Source: SAR324 cluster bacterium
GTDB lineage: Bacteria > SAR324 > NAC60-12
Reading direction: 5' to 3'
DNA length: 64,000 nt
NCBI GenBank assembly: GCA_028281495.1
Contig: JANQJU010000089.1
Coordinates: 124,001 to 188,000, forward strand
The stretch's first letter is position 1. Every line of letters begins with the position of its first letter. Made by a program: the position numbers and the translations under genes. This document shows positions 38,487 to 46,838 of the stretch, in pieces. The notes below the pieces were generated by a model. It searched no databases and had not been told where the DNA came from. It saw nothing but the letters and a program-made list of their open reading frames with translations.

Positions 38487-38664
38487 TCATCGTTTGAGTT
38501 TTTCCAGATATTTTTCCAAGGCACGAATCAACAAAGACATACTGATCGTAAGGAAAAGATAAAGGAATGCCACGATGTTACAGCTTTCGAAGCCGTCTGG
38601 AGTTGGAGTTATATTTGGAAGGAAACGAAATCGAATTGTCAGTTTGGAGGCTCCAAATGTGATC
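38487..38664 (-). pseudogene. Remnant of an amino-acid ABC transporter permease C-terminus
   Basis: Reverse-frame translation between two stops ends in IVAFLYLFLTISMSLLIRAL plus EKYLEKLKR and a stop at 38487. This is the shape of the last TM helix and basic tail of HisM/GlnP-type polar amino-acid ABC permeases. The preceding ~25 residues are degraded and no start, N-terminus or partner genes are present. It overlaps the 3' end of the next gene (38639-38953). The rest of the gap back to the giant gene (38283-38486) shows nothing recognisable. Assignment rests on a ~30-residue match by eye. Confidence 0.4.
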
Positions 38665-38953
38665 GAACAAACTCACGGATTTCTTCGATTGTTTCGCGAT
38701 AACGATGGGCTTGGTTTTCCACCCATTCCATCGCTCGCATCTCGCGTTCTTCAAGAGGGAACTGGTTGACGTATCTCTTGATTTCTTCAAGTTGGTGTTT
38801 GAGCAACAAGACTTCCAATTCAGCATCTTGTTGAGCTTTTTGACTCGACGGTTGCTGGGGTGTCGGAGGGGACCGATCTTCGGTTGATTGAATAGTTTCT
38901 TGCGTTTTTTCGGTCTGGCTATTCACCGAACTTTGCTTGAATTCTTGATCCAT
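38639..38953 (-). CDS. Hypothetical soluble protein with Gln/Pro-rich linker and helical C-terminus
   Basis: I chose ATG 38953 (AAGAGG upstream), giving 104 residues; a longer frame from 39115 lacks a ribosome site. Residues 1-45 are polar and Gln/Ser/Thr/Pro-rich, and residues 45-100 are strongly helical and charged, likely coiled coil. No known domain is recognised. It stands between the S49-peptidase operon and the giant lipoproteins, in the same direction as both. Confidence 0.6.
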   Translation of the reverse strand: MDQEFKQSSVNSQTEKTQETIQSTEDRSPPTPQQPSSQKAQQDAELEVLLLKHQLEEIKRYVNQFPLEEREMRAMEWVENQAHRYRETIEEIREFVRSHLEPPN

Positions 38954-39138
38954 TATTGCCTCTTTTGCTTGCCTGCCTCTACCGACTGCTGATTCAAGCT
39001 CACCTAGCCTCCATAGCGTGAGCGTCATTTCACCTTTATAAGACAAAAAAGCTAAATATTTGCATTGAATTCTTTCTATAAACCATTCCGTTTGATTGAG
39101 TCCGCAGCCATTCATGTGTTTTCAATGCATCGGCTTTT

Positions 39139-40068
39139 TCACATTGAAGAAGGGAGCAAGAACTTGGCCAATTCCTGCCTTTCGTGAGGGGCATGGATCG
39201 GATATTTGATCAACAGAATGCCTGTATAAGGCGAAGTCAGCTCTTTTTTTCCCTTACGGGTGTACATTGTGGCCAACCGTTCTCCGGCCTGGACGGTTTC
39301 GCCAACCTGTTTGTGCCATGACAAAACTCCGGAGAGAGGGGCGTACCATTTTTTTAATTGTTGGGAAACCAAAGACATTGTGGCTTCGGAAGCAGGGGGC
39401 AGAATGTGAAAAAAGCGCCGCAAGTAGTTCAGTCCATCTTCGATCATAGCACCTGTGACTCGCCGACTGCATCCAAGTTCAAAGGTAATCCCTACTTTTC
39501 CCATTTGGTACACTGTATCGGAAAAGCTGTGGGAGGGGGTGTTCCATCCCAAGATGTGCGGGATTCCCAAGCGTGAAACATGTTCAACTTGTTCTGTATG
39601 GCAGTACACATGAGGAACTGCTTCAAAGCCAGCGGTGTGAAAGTCGAGTGAAATGTCCGCAGTTTCGACCAAATTCAGCAAAGTATGGATCCAGTGACCT
39701 TCTTGGCTGGCTTCGTGGCGCAAATAGCCAATACGATTCCAATTCCAACAGTTTTGAGGGTTGGTGTGAAGGTTGTTGTACCCTGTTTGTAAACCCATAA
39801 TTTGGCTGTCTAACCCCATCGGGTTTGACTGTGGAACTGCAATAAAATTGGTTGCTAATTGAAGGCGCTCGATTTCTTCCATGAACTCATACACCACTGG
39901 GACTCCACCGAGTTCGATTCCATGCAGGCCCCCTTGCAAATAAACAGTCTGTGATGCGTTTGGATGGTTGTAGCGGTACACATCAATTTCGTAGGTACAA
40001 CCACTTGCAGTTTGATGGAGCGGTAGGGTTTCTCGGGTGAACTGTACGAAGGAGGAATCCATAGTCAT
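39139..40068 (-). CDS. Succinylglutamate desuccinylase/aspartoacylase family zinc hydrolase
   Basis: This 309-residue protein has the M14-like deacylase pattern: H49-G-I-E52 in LQGGLHGIELGG for zinc binding, then the third ligand in SLDFHTAG, and FELGCSRR further on. The C-terminal ~70 residues (PLSGVLSWHKQVGETVQAG) look like a small biotinyl/lipoyl-like barrel, as in several AstE/AspA relatives. The natural substrate, an N-acyl amino acid or related amide, is unknown. It overlaps the stop of the preceding gene by 4 nt and is the last gene of the sohB operon. Confidence 0.85.
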   Translation of the reverse strand: MTMDSSFVQFTRETLPLHQTASGCTYEIDVYRYNHPNASQTVYLQGGLHGIELGGVPVVYEFMEEIERLQLATNFIAVPQSNPMGLDSQIMGLQTGYNNLHTNPQNCWNWNRIGYLRHEASQEGHWIHTLLNLVETADISLDFHTAGFEAVPHVYCHTEQVEHVSRLGIPHILGWNTPSHSFSDTVYQMGKVGITFELGCSRRVTGAMIEDGLNYLRRFFHILPPASEATMSLVSQQLKKWYAPLSGVLSWHKQVGETVQAGERLATMYTRKGKKELTSPYTGILLIKYPIHAPHERQELAKFLLPSSM

Positions 40069-40631
40069 ACCATTGCGTCGGTGGCCAATTCGTGCTCAAT
40101 ACCAAGGGAATTCTCCAGTTCCATATCGTCAAACGGAGATTCGTCTGGGTCCTCGACTTCTACCGATTCCGAATCTTTTGACACGTCATCGCTCAAACCG
40201 GGGCTGGCTTCATCACTTGGAGCTTCCAATGCTTTCAAATACGACGTGTACGAAAGGCGTTGGGCCAAGAGCTTTAACAACGTTTTTTTGATAGGGTCGA
40301 ATACGGAATCGAATTCAAAATCTTTCTTTGGATTTTTGAGAGCACCGTTCATCTTTAAAACCAAAGACACTCTGAGGTCCTTTCCAGTCCCGCGACCGCT
40401 GCCCATTCCAGACGTTTCGCTGACGATTTCGACCACATCTTCTAAATCTTCCAGGTAGGTGAGCCATTTCGTGATCGACATCAACGGAATCATCTGTTCT
40501 TTGGTGTTGTCGGGATTACGTGGACATGCAATCCAATCTTCCATTTCCAAGACAGTCGTCGCATCCTCCACAAACAGTTCAGCAATATCGTTTTCTTCGA
40601 GAATATCTAAAATCATGTTTTTATGCGCCAT
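40065..40631 (-). CDS. Hypothetical acidic protein in the sohB operon
   Basis: This 188-residue, acidic protein has no signal peptide or TM. Residues 1-110 look like a small alpha/beta fold, and the C-terminal 60 residues are a disordered acidic tail (many Asp, Glu and Ser). No family is recognised. It lies 8 nt after the S49 peptidase gene and overlaps the deacylase gene by 4 nt, so the three are expressed together. A helper or adaptor role is possible but only inferred from context. Confidence 0.7.
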   Translation of the reverse strand: MAHKNMILDILEENDIAELFVEDATTVLEMEDWIACPRNPDNTKEQMIPLMSITKWLTYLEDLEDVVEIVSETSGMGSGRGTGKDLRVSLVLKMNGALKNPKKDFEFDSVFDPIKKTLLKLLAQRLSYTSYLKALEAPSDEASPGLSDDVSKDSESVEVEDPDESPFDDMELENSLGIEHELATDAMV

Positions 40632-40639
40632 TCCGACCT

Positions 40640-41770
40640 TTATAGAAAATAACGTTGAGTCTCTGATTCTACTGGGTGAACTCTCAAACCGGCCAGACCG
40701 CGTAAGGCCTCCACTCCATCGGAGAGCATGCGTTCCAGTCGATTGCGAGGATCGCTTGTTTTGACTTCTATCACATCCATGTCTTCTTTCATTCTCTGAA
40801 CCAAGTAATCGTCACTGGTCATGATCTCATCAACCAAGCCTTTTTCCTTGGCTTGGGAAGCCAGCCAGTATTCGCCGGTCGCCACTTCTTCAATGTTCAC
40901 ACCTTCCCGATGAGATAAAACATGGTTTTGGAAGGCATCATAGATTTCTTGTAAATTCTGCTGGAATTTCTCTTTACCTTCGTCGGTCACTTCGGAAAAA
41001 GGGGTAACCGTTCGTTTATATTTTCCAGCGGTGAACAGGTAGTAATCCACCTCGTGTTTCTGTAGCACACGGTGGAAATTAGGGATACCGGCAACCACAC
41101 CAATCGACCCCACATAGGCGAATGGAGAGGCAACGATTTTATCGGCAACCGCAGCCATCATATAACCTCCGCTGGCCGCAACGAGATCTACACAGGCAGT
41201 GAGTTGGAATCCTGCCTGTTTGATCCGCGCCAGTTGAGAACTGGCCAATCCGTACTGGGCTACGGCACCACCCGGACTTGTGAGTCGAATCACAATTTCA
41301 TCAGCAGGCGTGGCCACTTGGAGCAGCAACGATATCTCTTCACGCAAAGTTTCCACTTTGTTGGCCATGAGGTCACCGACAAAGTTCAAGACGTACACTT
41401 TGGCAGAATGTTGATGGAGAATCTCTTTGCTTTTACGATTCTCGGAGAGCTGTTGTTTGATTTTTTGAACCACGTTTTCAGATTCACTTTTTTTCTCTTT
41501 GGATTCTGTTTTGGATTCTTGTTTGTGAGCTTTCTTGAGCAATTTCAATGCCGCTTTGGGAAGAGATCGGTCTTGATGCAGCAATTTTTCCAATTTGTGC
41601 AAATCCTTCTCAAATCGGTTGTTGAGCCGCTTGAATTCGATATGGGATTCACGATGGTGCAAGACACGCCGTGCAAATAAAAATTTCCCAACCAAAATCA
41701 GCCCGAATAGTCCAAAAAGGGCTAAACTCACGTAGTAAAAAGTAAAGTAGTTTTCAACAAATTCACCCAT
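40640..41770 (-). CDS. sohB: SohB-type S49 signal-peptide peptidase-like membrane protease
   Basis: The start is ATG 41770 (AGGAAA upstream), giving 376 residues. There is one N-terminal TM (about 10-33), a basic coiled-coil stretch (~40-120) and the S49 catalytic fold. The nucleophile lies in VAASGGY (Ser200) and the general base in GKYKRTVTPF (Lys252), the Ser/Lys dyad of SohB/SppA. SohB sits in the inner membrane with its protease domain in the periplasm and degrades membrane or signal-peptide fragments. It is the first gene of a three-gene operon with an acidic hypothetical and a deacylase. Confidence 0.9.
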   Translation of the reverse strand: MGEFVENYFTFYYVSLALFGLFGLILVGKFLFARRVLHHRESHIEFKRLNNRFEKDLHKLEKLLHQDRSLPKAALKLLKKAHKQESKTESKEKKSESENVVQKIKQQLSENRKSKEILHQHSAKVYVLNFVGDLMANKVETLREEISLLLQVATPADEIVIRLTSPGGAVAQYGLASSQLARIKQAGFQLTACVDLVAASGGYMMAAVADKIVASPFAYVGSIGVVAGIPNFHRVLQKHEVDYYLFTAGKYKRTVTPFSEVTDEGKEKFQQNLQEIYDAFQNHVLSHREGVNIEEVATGEYWLASQAKEKGLVDEIMTSDDYLVQRMKEDMDVIEVKTSDPRNRLERMLSDGVEALRGLAGLRVHPVESETQRYFL

Positions 41771-42013
41771 TGTATTTCCTGTTGAGCAATCGGCGCTAGC
41801 CAAGATAAATCAAGCTTTGCGACGGATTAGGACGCGATTTCATAACTAGAGCAGTGATAACAGGCCACGTCACAATTCGCAAGCACCTACCCAGGTGCCG
41901 ATATCGCTGGTATTACGGGGGATCTGTATGATACTTTTAATAAGTTACTGCAATCTTCATCGTGTTGCTTTTTCGTGAACCGTTGATCCCCAACCATTGA
42001 ACAAGGACGTTTT

Positions 42014-43138
42014 ATGATCACCTTTTCCAAACAAGTCCAATCCGACAATTCCCGCGCGGGAAGAATCATTATGAATCGCGGTGAAATCCATACTCCCATT
42101 TTCATGCCCGTAGGAACGTCAGGGTCCGTGAAATCAATGGCCCCGGAGGAAGTTCGCGATATGGGTGCTTCCATCATATTGGGCAATACGTACCATTTGC
42201 ACGTTCGGCCTGGTGACGAGCTGATCCGGGATTTGGGGGGGCTGCATCGTTTCATGAATTGGCATGGTCCCATTTTGACCGATAGTGGCGGATTTCAAGT
42301 GTTTTCATTGGCCAAATTGAGCAAGGCCACAGAAAACGGCGTGACGTTTCAAAGTCACCTCGACGGAGCGACGCTTACCATCAGTCCAGAAAAATCCATC
42401 GAAATCCAAGAAAACTTAGGTTCTGATATTATGATGTGTTTTGATGAATGCATTTCACTTCCTGCTACCGAAAAGAAGGTAGAAGACGCTTTGGAACGAA
42501 CCACTCGTTGGGCCAAGCGTAGCAAAGCTGCCCGAACGGGCAACAGCGCATTATTTGGCATCATTCAAGGCGGGTTGTACCCACATCTACGAGAACGTAG
42601 CCTTCATGAGCTGCTCGAAATCGGATTTGATGGCTATGCCATTGGAGGGCTGAGCGTTGGAGAAAGTAAAGCAGAAATGTACGAAATGCTCCATCACATC
42701 ACCCCTCAAATGCCTGAACATTATCCGCGTTATCTCATGGGAGTTGGGGAACCTGATGACATTTTAGAAGGAATCACCGCTGGTGTGGACATGTTCGACT
42801 GTGTCATTCCCACCCGCAACGCTCGAAATGGCAGTTTGTTCACTTCCTTAGGCAAGGTGTCGATCAAACAATCCAAATACCGAGACGATCCTCGTCCTTT
42901 GGATCCCAACTGTGATTGTTATGTCTGCAAAAACTACTCACGGGCCTATTTGAGACACCTGTTTATGTCAAAAGAGATCCTTTCTATGCGACTGAACACA
43001 CATCACAATTTATATTTCTACCTCTCATTGACCAGCTCCGCTCGCGAGGCCATCTTGCAAAATCGTTTCAATGAATTCAAAAGTTCATTTCTCGAAAATT
43101 ATCAACAGGGCAACCAAGAATTGGACTCAGTGGAGTAA
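42014..43138 (+). CDS. tgt: Queuine tRNA-ribosyltransferase (tRNA-guanine transglycosylase)
   Basis: This 374-residue enzyme swaps guanine-34 of tRNAs Asp, Asn, His and Tyr for preQ1 in queuosine synthesis. Seen: the base-binding D90-S-G-G-F-Q motif, LFGIIQGG, the nucleophile D262 in MFDCVIPTRNARNG, and the zinc site C300, C302, C305 and H331. Length and order are normal for the family. ATG 42014 follows AAGGACG by 4 nt. It is divergent from sohB. The 243-bp gap between them holds a small CACCT/AGGTG hairpin at about 41,885-41,900 and the two promoters. Confidence 0.97.
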   Translation: MITFSKQVQSDNSRAGRIIMNRGEIHTPIFMPVGTSGSVKSMAPEEVRDMGASIILGNTYHLHVRPGDELIRDLGGLHRFMNWHGPILTDSGGFQVFSLAKLSKATENGVTFQSHLDGATLTISPEKSIEIQENLGSDIMMCFDECISLPATEKKVEDALERTTRWAKRSKAARTGNSALFGIIQGGLYPHLRERSLHELLEIGFDGYAIGGLSVGESKAEMYEMLHHITPQMPEHYPRYLMGVGEPDDILEGITAGVDMFDCVIPTRNARNGSLFTSLGKVSIKQSKYRDDPRPLDPNCDCYVCKNYSRAYLRHLFMSKEILSMRLNTHHNLYFYLSLTSSAREAILQNRFNEFKSSFLENYQQGNQELDSVE

Positions 43139-43183
43139 CTCAATTTTGGTTTTCCCGCACAATAACAACAAGAAGGAGAGTTC

Positions 43184-44092
43184 ATGCACGGACAAGGCAT
43201 TTTACTCAAGGCAGGTATCAACGAGTTGGAGGTAATGGATTTTCAAGTGGGAGATCAAAAGTTCGGAATCAATGTCCTCAAGGTACAGCGTATTCTAATT
43301 TTTGAGGAGTTGGAAATCACACGCATGCGACAAACTCACGCTTCCGTGGATGGAGTTTTTTTATATCAAGATAAGCCGATTCATTTAGTGAATTTGCGTA
43401 GATATATGGGATTGCCCGAAGCAGATATGCCCAACCAAGTGGTATTGATCTGTGAATTCAATCAAGCGACCAACGGATTTTTGGTGGATCGCATTCGAAA
43501 AATCCATCGATTGTCTTGGGCCGATATTCAACCACTCTCGCCTGCTCTAAAAAAGTATCATCCCCAGGTGACTGGCGTGACTTCAGTTCCAGAGGGGGAA
43601 GTGTTGATGCTCGATGTTGAGAGCGTCATGAGTGAATTGAATGGCATCAACTTGGAATTTTCGGAAAGCGACGTCGATTTAGCCACTCAAGAAAAAAGAA
43701 AACTAGTATCGCTGTATCTCGCCGATGATGCCGAATTCTTTCGAGATCGAATCAGCAAACTCCTCGTGGGGGCTTATTACACCAATGTTTCAGTCTTTGA
43801 TAACGGCCAAGCCGTGTTTAATGCACTCCAGAAAAAGAAGCAGATGGCTGATCAGAGCCATCAACATCTTGAAAAGATTGTGGTGGTTACCGATATCGAA
43901 ATGCCTCAAATGGATGGACTGACCCTCTGCAAACAAATCAAACAAACCCTTCCTCACGTACCGGTGATTGTTGTCTCTTCCATGATATCCAAACAGATGG
44001 TCGAAAAATGCAGATCGGTGGGAGCAGATGAAAACATCAACAAAATGGAACTTGGTAAGTTGGTGGCGCAATTGGATCGATATTGTTTGTAG
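43184..44092 (+). CDS. cheV: CheV: CheW-like domain fused to a receiver domain
   Basis: 302 residues. Residues ~12-165 form a CheW-like coupling domain (VQRILIFEELEITRM, LVNLRRYMGLP, VDRIRKIHRLSW), and residues ~173-300 a receiver domain with the acidic pair D181-D182, phosphoacceptor D237 in VVTDIEMPQMDGL, and K286. CheV couples chemoreceptors to CheA and is tuned by phosphorylation. A GGAGAG ribosome site precedes ATG 43184. It follows tgt by 45 bp. No other chemotaxis genes are visible in the window. Confidence 0.93.
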   Translation: MHGQGILLKAGINELEVMDFQVGDQKFGINVLKVQRILIFEELEITRMRQTHASVDGVFLYQDKPIHLVNLRRYMGLPEADMPNQVVLICEFNQATNGFLVDRIRKIHRLSWADIQPLSPALKKYHPQVTGVTSVPEGEVLMLDVESVMSELNGINLEFSESDVDLATQEKRKLVSLYLADDAEFFRDRISKLLVGAYYTNVSVFDNGQAVFNALQKKKQMADQSHQHLEKIVVVTDIEMPQMDGLTLCKQIKQTLPHVPVIVVSSMISKQMVEKCRSVGADENINKMELGKLVAQLDRYCL

Positions 44093-44150
44093 TCACCGCT
44101 TCCATGACAACAAATATCCCTACCTCAGATTCGGAGAAAGACGATATCTT

Positions 44151-45089
44151 TCAATACGTGAAAAGTGACCGCCGTAGCATGAGCGCGGAAGCCACGGGTT
44201 GAATGATTTCGTCTTGTTGGTTTTTATCGTAACAAAAACAATCTCCTACCTCTTTAATGAATTGAGCTTCAGCATCGACATACGCGCCGTCAATCATCAC
44301 GATTTCAACAATATATTTATAGATATGAGCACTCAGTTTGGGCGCAAAGCTTTGTTTGGGCAAATTTGTCATGTTTTTGAAGTCTTGTTCGAGTTGCTTG
44401 AGTCTCACTTGGTCGAAATTAAGTAGCTGAGCAATATTTTCAAAATATTTGTATTCTTGAGGGTGAGTTTCTCCATCTACATGGACTGCTTTCCATAGCA
44501 TCAAAGCCACCCAGTATCGTTGTTCTGGGTTCAAGTATTCATTGAGGGTGTCCGTGAAATCTTTGCGTTTGTCGTATTGAACTTGTTCGATCAAGGTATC
44601 GATCAGTGTGGGATCAATCCCCAGCGCGTTCCCCACATCACTGATGAACAGTAGTCCACAATCCGACAAATCCCTGCCGCAAGAAAGAATTTGCAAAAGA
44701 TCCTTAATGACCCGTTGGACGATATCAATGGGCAACGTCATTGCCTCAATAGTTTCTGATTCGTCATACTCACCCGTTTCGCTGATCACGAATGCTTTGT
44801 TCAAGAGACACTTGATCCAGCGTTTGTAAACTCGAATTTTCTGACAAGTTTTGGTTTCAATGGCGTTCAGTGGCTCGCCTTCGGCTAGCGCAGGACGGTC
44901 TCCATCCTCAGTGAACATATTTTCAATCAAGGTTTGAGCAGAATCAAAAAAGGTGAACAGGTCACGTTGACAGTGCAATTGAATGCGTTCTTGGGCTTTC
45001 ACAATTTCGGCTTCCGACAAAATAAACATAGTCCCCATGCTGGTAGAAGTGAAGGCAAGGGCTTGCGAGAACATCGTCTCGAAAACCAT
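44151..45089 (-). CDS. TerB-like helical protein
   Basis: The frame encodes up to 312 residues, mostly helical, with two TerB-like four-helix stretches that each hold an acidic metal-binding-like turn (AVHVDGETHPQEYKYF and VMIDGAYVDAEAQFIKEV). TerB folds occur in tellurite-resistance and stress proteins and in signalling scaffolds. The real start is unclear: in-frame ATGs at 45089, 45074, 45038 and 45029 are possible. No signal peptide or TM is seen. It converges on cheV. Function unknown. Confidence 0.6.
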   Translation of the reverse strand: MVFETMFSQALAFTSTSMGTMFILSEAEIVKAQERIQLHCQRDLFTFFDSAQTLIENMFTEDGDRPALAEGEPLNAIETKTCQKIRVYKRWIKCLLNKAFVISETGEYDESETIEAMTLPIDIVQRVIKDLLQILSCGRDLSDCGLLFISDVGNALGIDPTLIDTLIEQVQYDKRKDFTDTLNEYLNPEQRYWVALMLWKAVHVDGETHPQEYKYFENIAQLLNFDQVRLKQLEQDFKNMTNLPKQSFAPKLSAHIYKYIVEIVMIDGAYVDAEAQFIKEVGDCFCYDKNQQDEIIQPVASALMLRRSLFTY

Positions 45090-45265
45090 ATTGGGAATAA
45101 ACTTAAGAGATTGATATTACTAAGAGAAACATATAATTGCACCATGATACCAACAAAAAAACAACAAATTTGTAAGCTTAGGAATCAATTCTAATTCGGG
45201 TGGTAGAGCCGCTCCGTCTTTCAACCTGAATTCAGAGCGGTAGATCAACGGGGAAGTCACCAAGA

Positions 45266-45826
45266 CTAGTTTGTGGGGATGTATCCTGTTGTTGATGTTC
45301 GTGAGGAGTCGTTCTGCTGGCTCACGATTTCGAGGGTGTAACCACCATCTCCTGAGAAAGGAATCACAAAAACTTCAAGGGTGTCTTCAGTGCCGTTGAA
45401 TTGAACTCCACATTGTTCTGGATTCGTTGTTGCTTGGCAAACACTGACCACATCTCCCACGAGATCTCGACTGAATAACGTGATGTCAAAATCTTTGTCT
45501 GAGCCGTGCGACAAATAAATTGTCAACGACTGGGGACCTAGCATTGAGATGCTATATCCATCGATATCGCTTTCGTTGGCCACAGTCCCGTCAATGACAA
45601 AACAGGCACCGGGCTGTAAAGCTCCAATACCTTGCGTTTGGCCGGTAGTATCGTTGGGTTCGTTTTCGCGTAACAAAGGACAACTCTGATTGGTTAGGAA
45701 AATAGGCCTGACCTCGTCATCATCGTCATCATCATTTCCGGTTCCGCCAAAACAACCTTGCAAGGCCACTAGACAAATAAGCCCACATATCTTAGTTGCG
45801 AACGACCAGTTTTTGCGTTTCATCAT
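45266..45826 (-). CDS. Poly-Asp PPC-domain lipoprotein, copy 2
   Basis: The start is ATG 45826 (AAGGGA upstream), giving 186 residues with lipobox VALQGC. The mature N-terminus holds a six-Asp run. After it comes a PPC-type beta-sandwich: ENEPNDTTGQTQGIG, then DGTVANESDIDGYSI and GYTLEIVSQ. PPC domains appear in secreted proteases and surface proteins. Two internal Cys pairs may form disulfides. It is a tandem paralogue of the gene at 46114-46686, with matching upstream promoter and hairpin. The exact role is unknown. Confidence 0.8.
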   Translation of the reverse strand: MMKRKNWSFATKICGLICLVALQGCFGGTGNDDDDDDEVRPIFLTNQSCPLLRENEPNDTTGQTQGIGALQPGACFVIDGTVANESDIDGYSISMLGPQSLTIYLSHGSDKDFDITLFSRDLVGDVVSVCQATTNPEQCGVQFNGTEDTLEVFVIPFSGDGGYTLEIVSQQNDSSRTSTTGYIPTN

Positions 45827-45860
45827 AGATTCCCTTATCAAAAATGAGTTGAGTACTTTT

Positions 45861-45914
45861 ACTGTCTGGATTGACAGTGATGTCATTAGTGGATGACTCA
45901 AGCAAATTTTTCAA
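45861..45914 (-). promoter_or_regulatory. Promoter plus 5' stem-loop of lipoprotein copy 2
   Basis: Reverse-strand -35 TTGAAA (45909-45914), 18-bp spacer, -10 ACTAAT (45885-45890), then the inverted repeat ACTGTC-tggatt-GACAGT (45861-45878), positioned where transcription would start. The stem is 35 nt upstream of the start codon. The same elements with the same spacing precede copy 1. Confidence 0.5.
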
Positions 45915-46053
45915 GATTGCATGATGTCTTTACCCAATTGGCAAATCGAAGACGATTGAAAAACAGAACGGTTTTGATGCAGTTCAGAAAGAAGGTAGGG
46001 AACGATCTTGATGCGGATAAATGCTTAAGTTTTGACGATTGGATCAGATTAGC

Positions 46054-46092
46054 TTGCCCCCTCCGTTTTACTTGCGGAATTCGGAGGGGCAA
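46054..46092. terminator. GC-rich inverted repeat downstream of lipoprotein copy 1
   Basis: TTGCCCCCTCCG (46054-46065) pairs with CGGAGGGGCAA (46082-46092), with one extra C and a 16-nt loop. It lies just after the stop of copy 1 and could end its transcript, but no T-tract follows. A comparable CCGCTC/GAGCGG repeat (45209-45240) follows copy 2. Confidence 0.4.
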
Positions 46093-46113
46093 CTCAAATT
46101 GGAAGGAAAAGAA

Positions 46114-46686
46114 TTAGTTTGTCGTAATATAACCCGATTGTGAAGTTCGTATCGTACCATTTTCTTGGCTTAAGATTTCTAGTGTATAGCTGCCCGATCC
46201 AGAAAATGGAGACACAAAAACTTCAAAGGTGTCTTCTGTGCCTGTGAACACAATGTCGCAACGTTCAGGAGTGGCTTGTTCCCGACATTCTTGGACTATT
46301 TCTCCGTTTAAGAGATCGACACTGATCAAAAACAAATCGAAATCAACGTCTGAGTCATGAGATAAAAAGAGGAGTAGAGTTTGTGGACCTTGCAGTGAAA
46401 TACTATAGCCATCATTATCACTGCCATCTGCAATAGAACCACCGACGACATAACAGCCTTCAGGAGCAAGCGATCCTAAAGTCTGGGTCGACCCAACCGT
46501 ATTGTTAGGCTCAGACTCACTCGCAGTCGAGCAAGTCCTGCTCGTCAAAAAAACAGGGCTGACTCCGCTATTGTTATCATCATCGTCATCGTCGTTTCCG
46601 CCTCCGCTGTTACATCCTTGCAAGGCGATGAAACAAATTAATCCAAAAATTTTAACCAGCAATGAAAATTTTTTTCGTATTACCAT
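46114..46686 (-). CDS. Poly-Asp PPC-domain lipoprotein, copy 1
   Basis: The start is ATG 46686 (AAAGGAAC upstream), giving 190 residues, with lipobox IALQGC followed by Gly and a six-Asp run. The C-terminal ~130 residues are a PPC-like sandwich (SEPNNTVGSTQTLG, DGSDNDGYSISL, GSYTLEILSQENG). It matches copy 2 throughout, including the tail ending near TGYIPTN/SGYITTN. The two are a recent-looking tandem duplication carrying the promoter along. The role is unknown, probably a surface or periplasmic lipoprotein. Confidence 0.8.
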   Translation of the reverse strand: MVIRKKFSLLVKIFGLICFIALQGCNSGGGNDDDDDDNNSGVSPVFLTSRTCSTASESEPNNTVGSTQTLGSLAPEGCYVVGGSIADGSDNDGYSISLQGPQTLLLFLSHDSDVDFDLFLISVDLLNGEIVQECREQATPERCDIVFTGTEDTFEVFVSPFSGSGSYTLEILSQENGTIRTSQSGYITTN

Positions 46687-46720
46687 ATGTTCCTTTATTG
46701 ATGTGAGGGTTACCTTTTTT

Positions 46721-46774
46721 ACTATCTGTATTGATAGCATTGCCATTAATGGATTATTTAAAGTATTTTTTCAA
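46721..46774 (-). promoter_or_regulatory. Promoter plus 5' stem-loop of lipoprotein copy 1
   Basis: Reverse-strand -35 TTGAAA (46769-46774), 18-bp spacer, -10 ATTAAT (46745-46750), then ACTATC-tgtatt-GATAGC (46721-46738). The stem begins 35 nt from the start codon, exactly as in copy 2, and the changed base pair (G-C to A-T) keeps pairing. Confidence 0.5.
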
Positions 46775-46838
46775 GATGTAGTTAAGGGAAAAATTCAAGG
46801 TTGGTAAGATTCTGACGTTTAAATTAGCGAAAGGCCTT

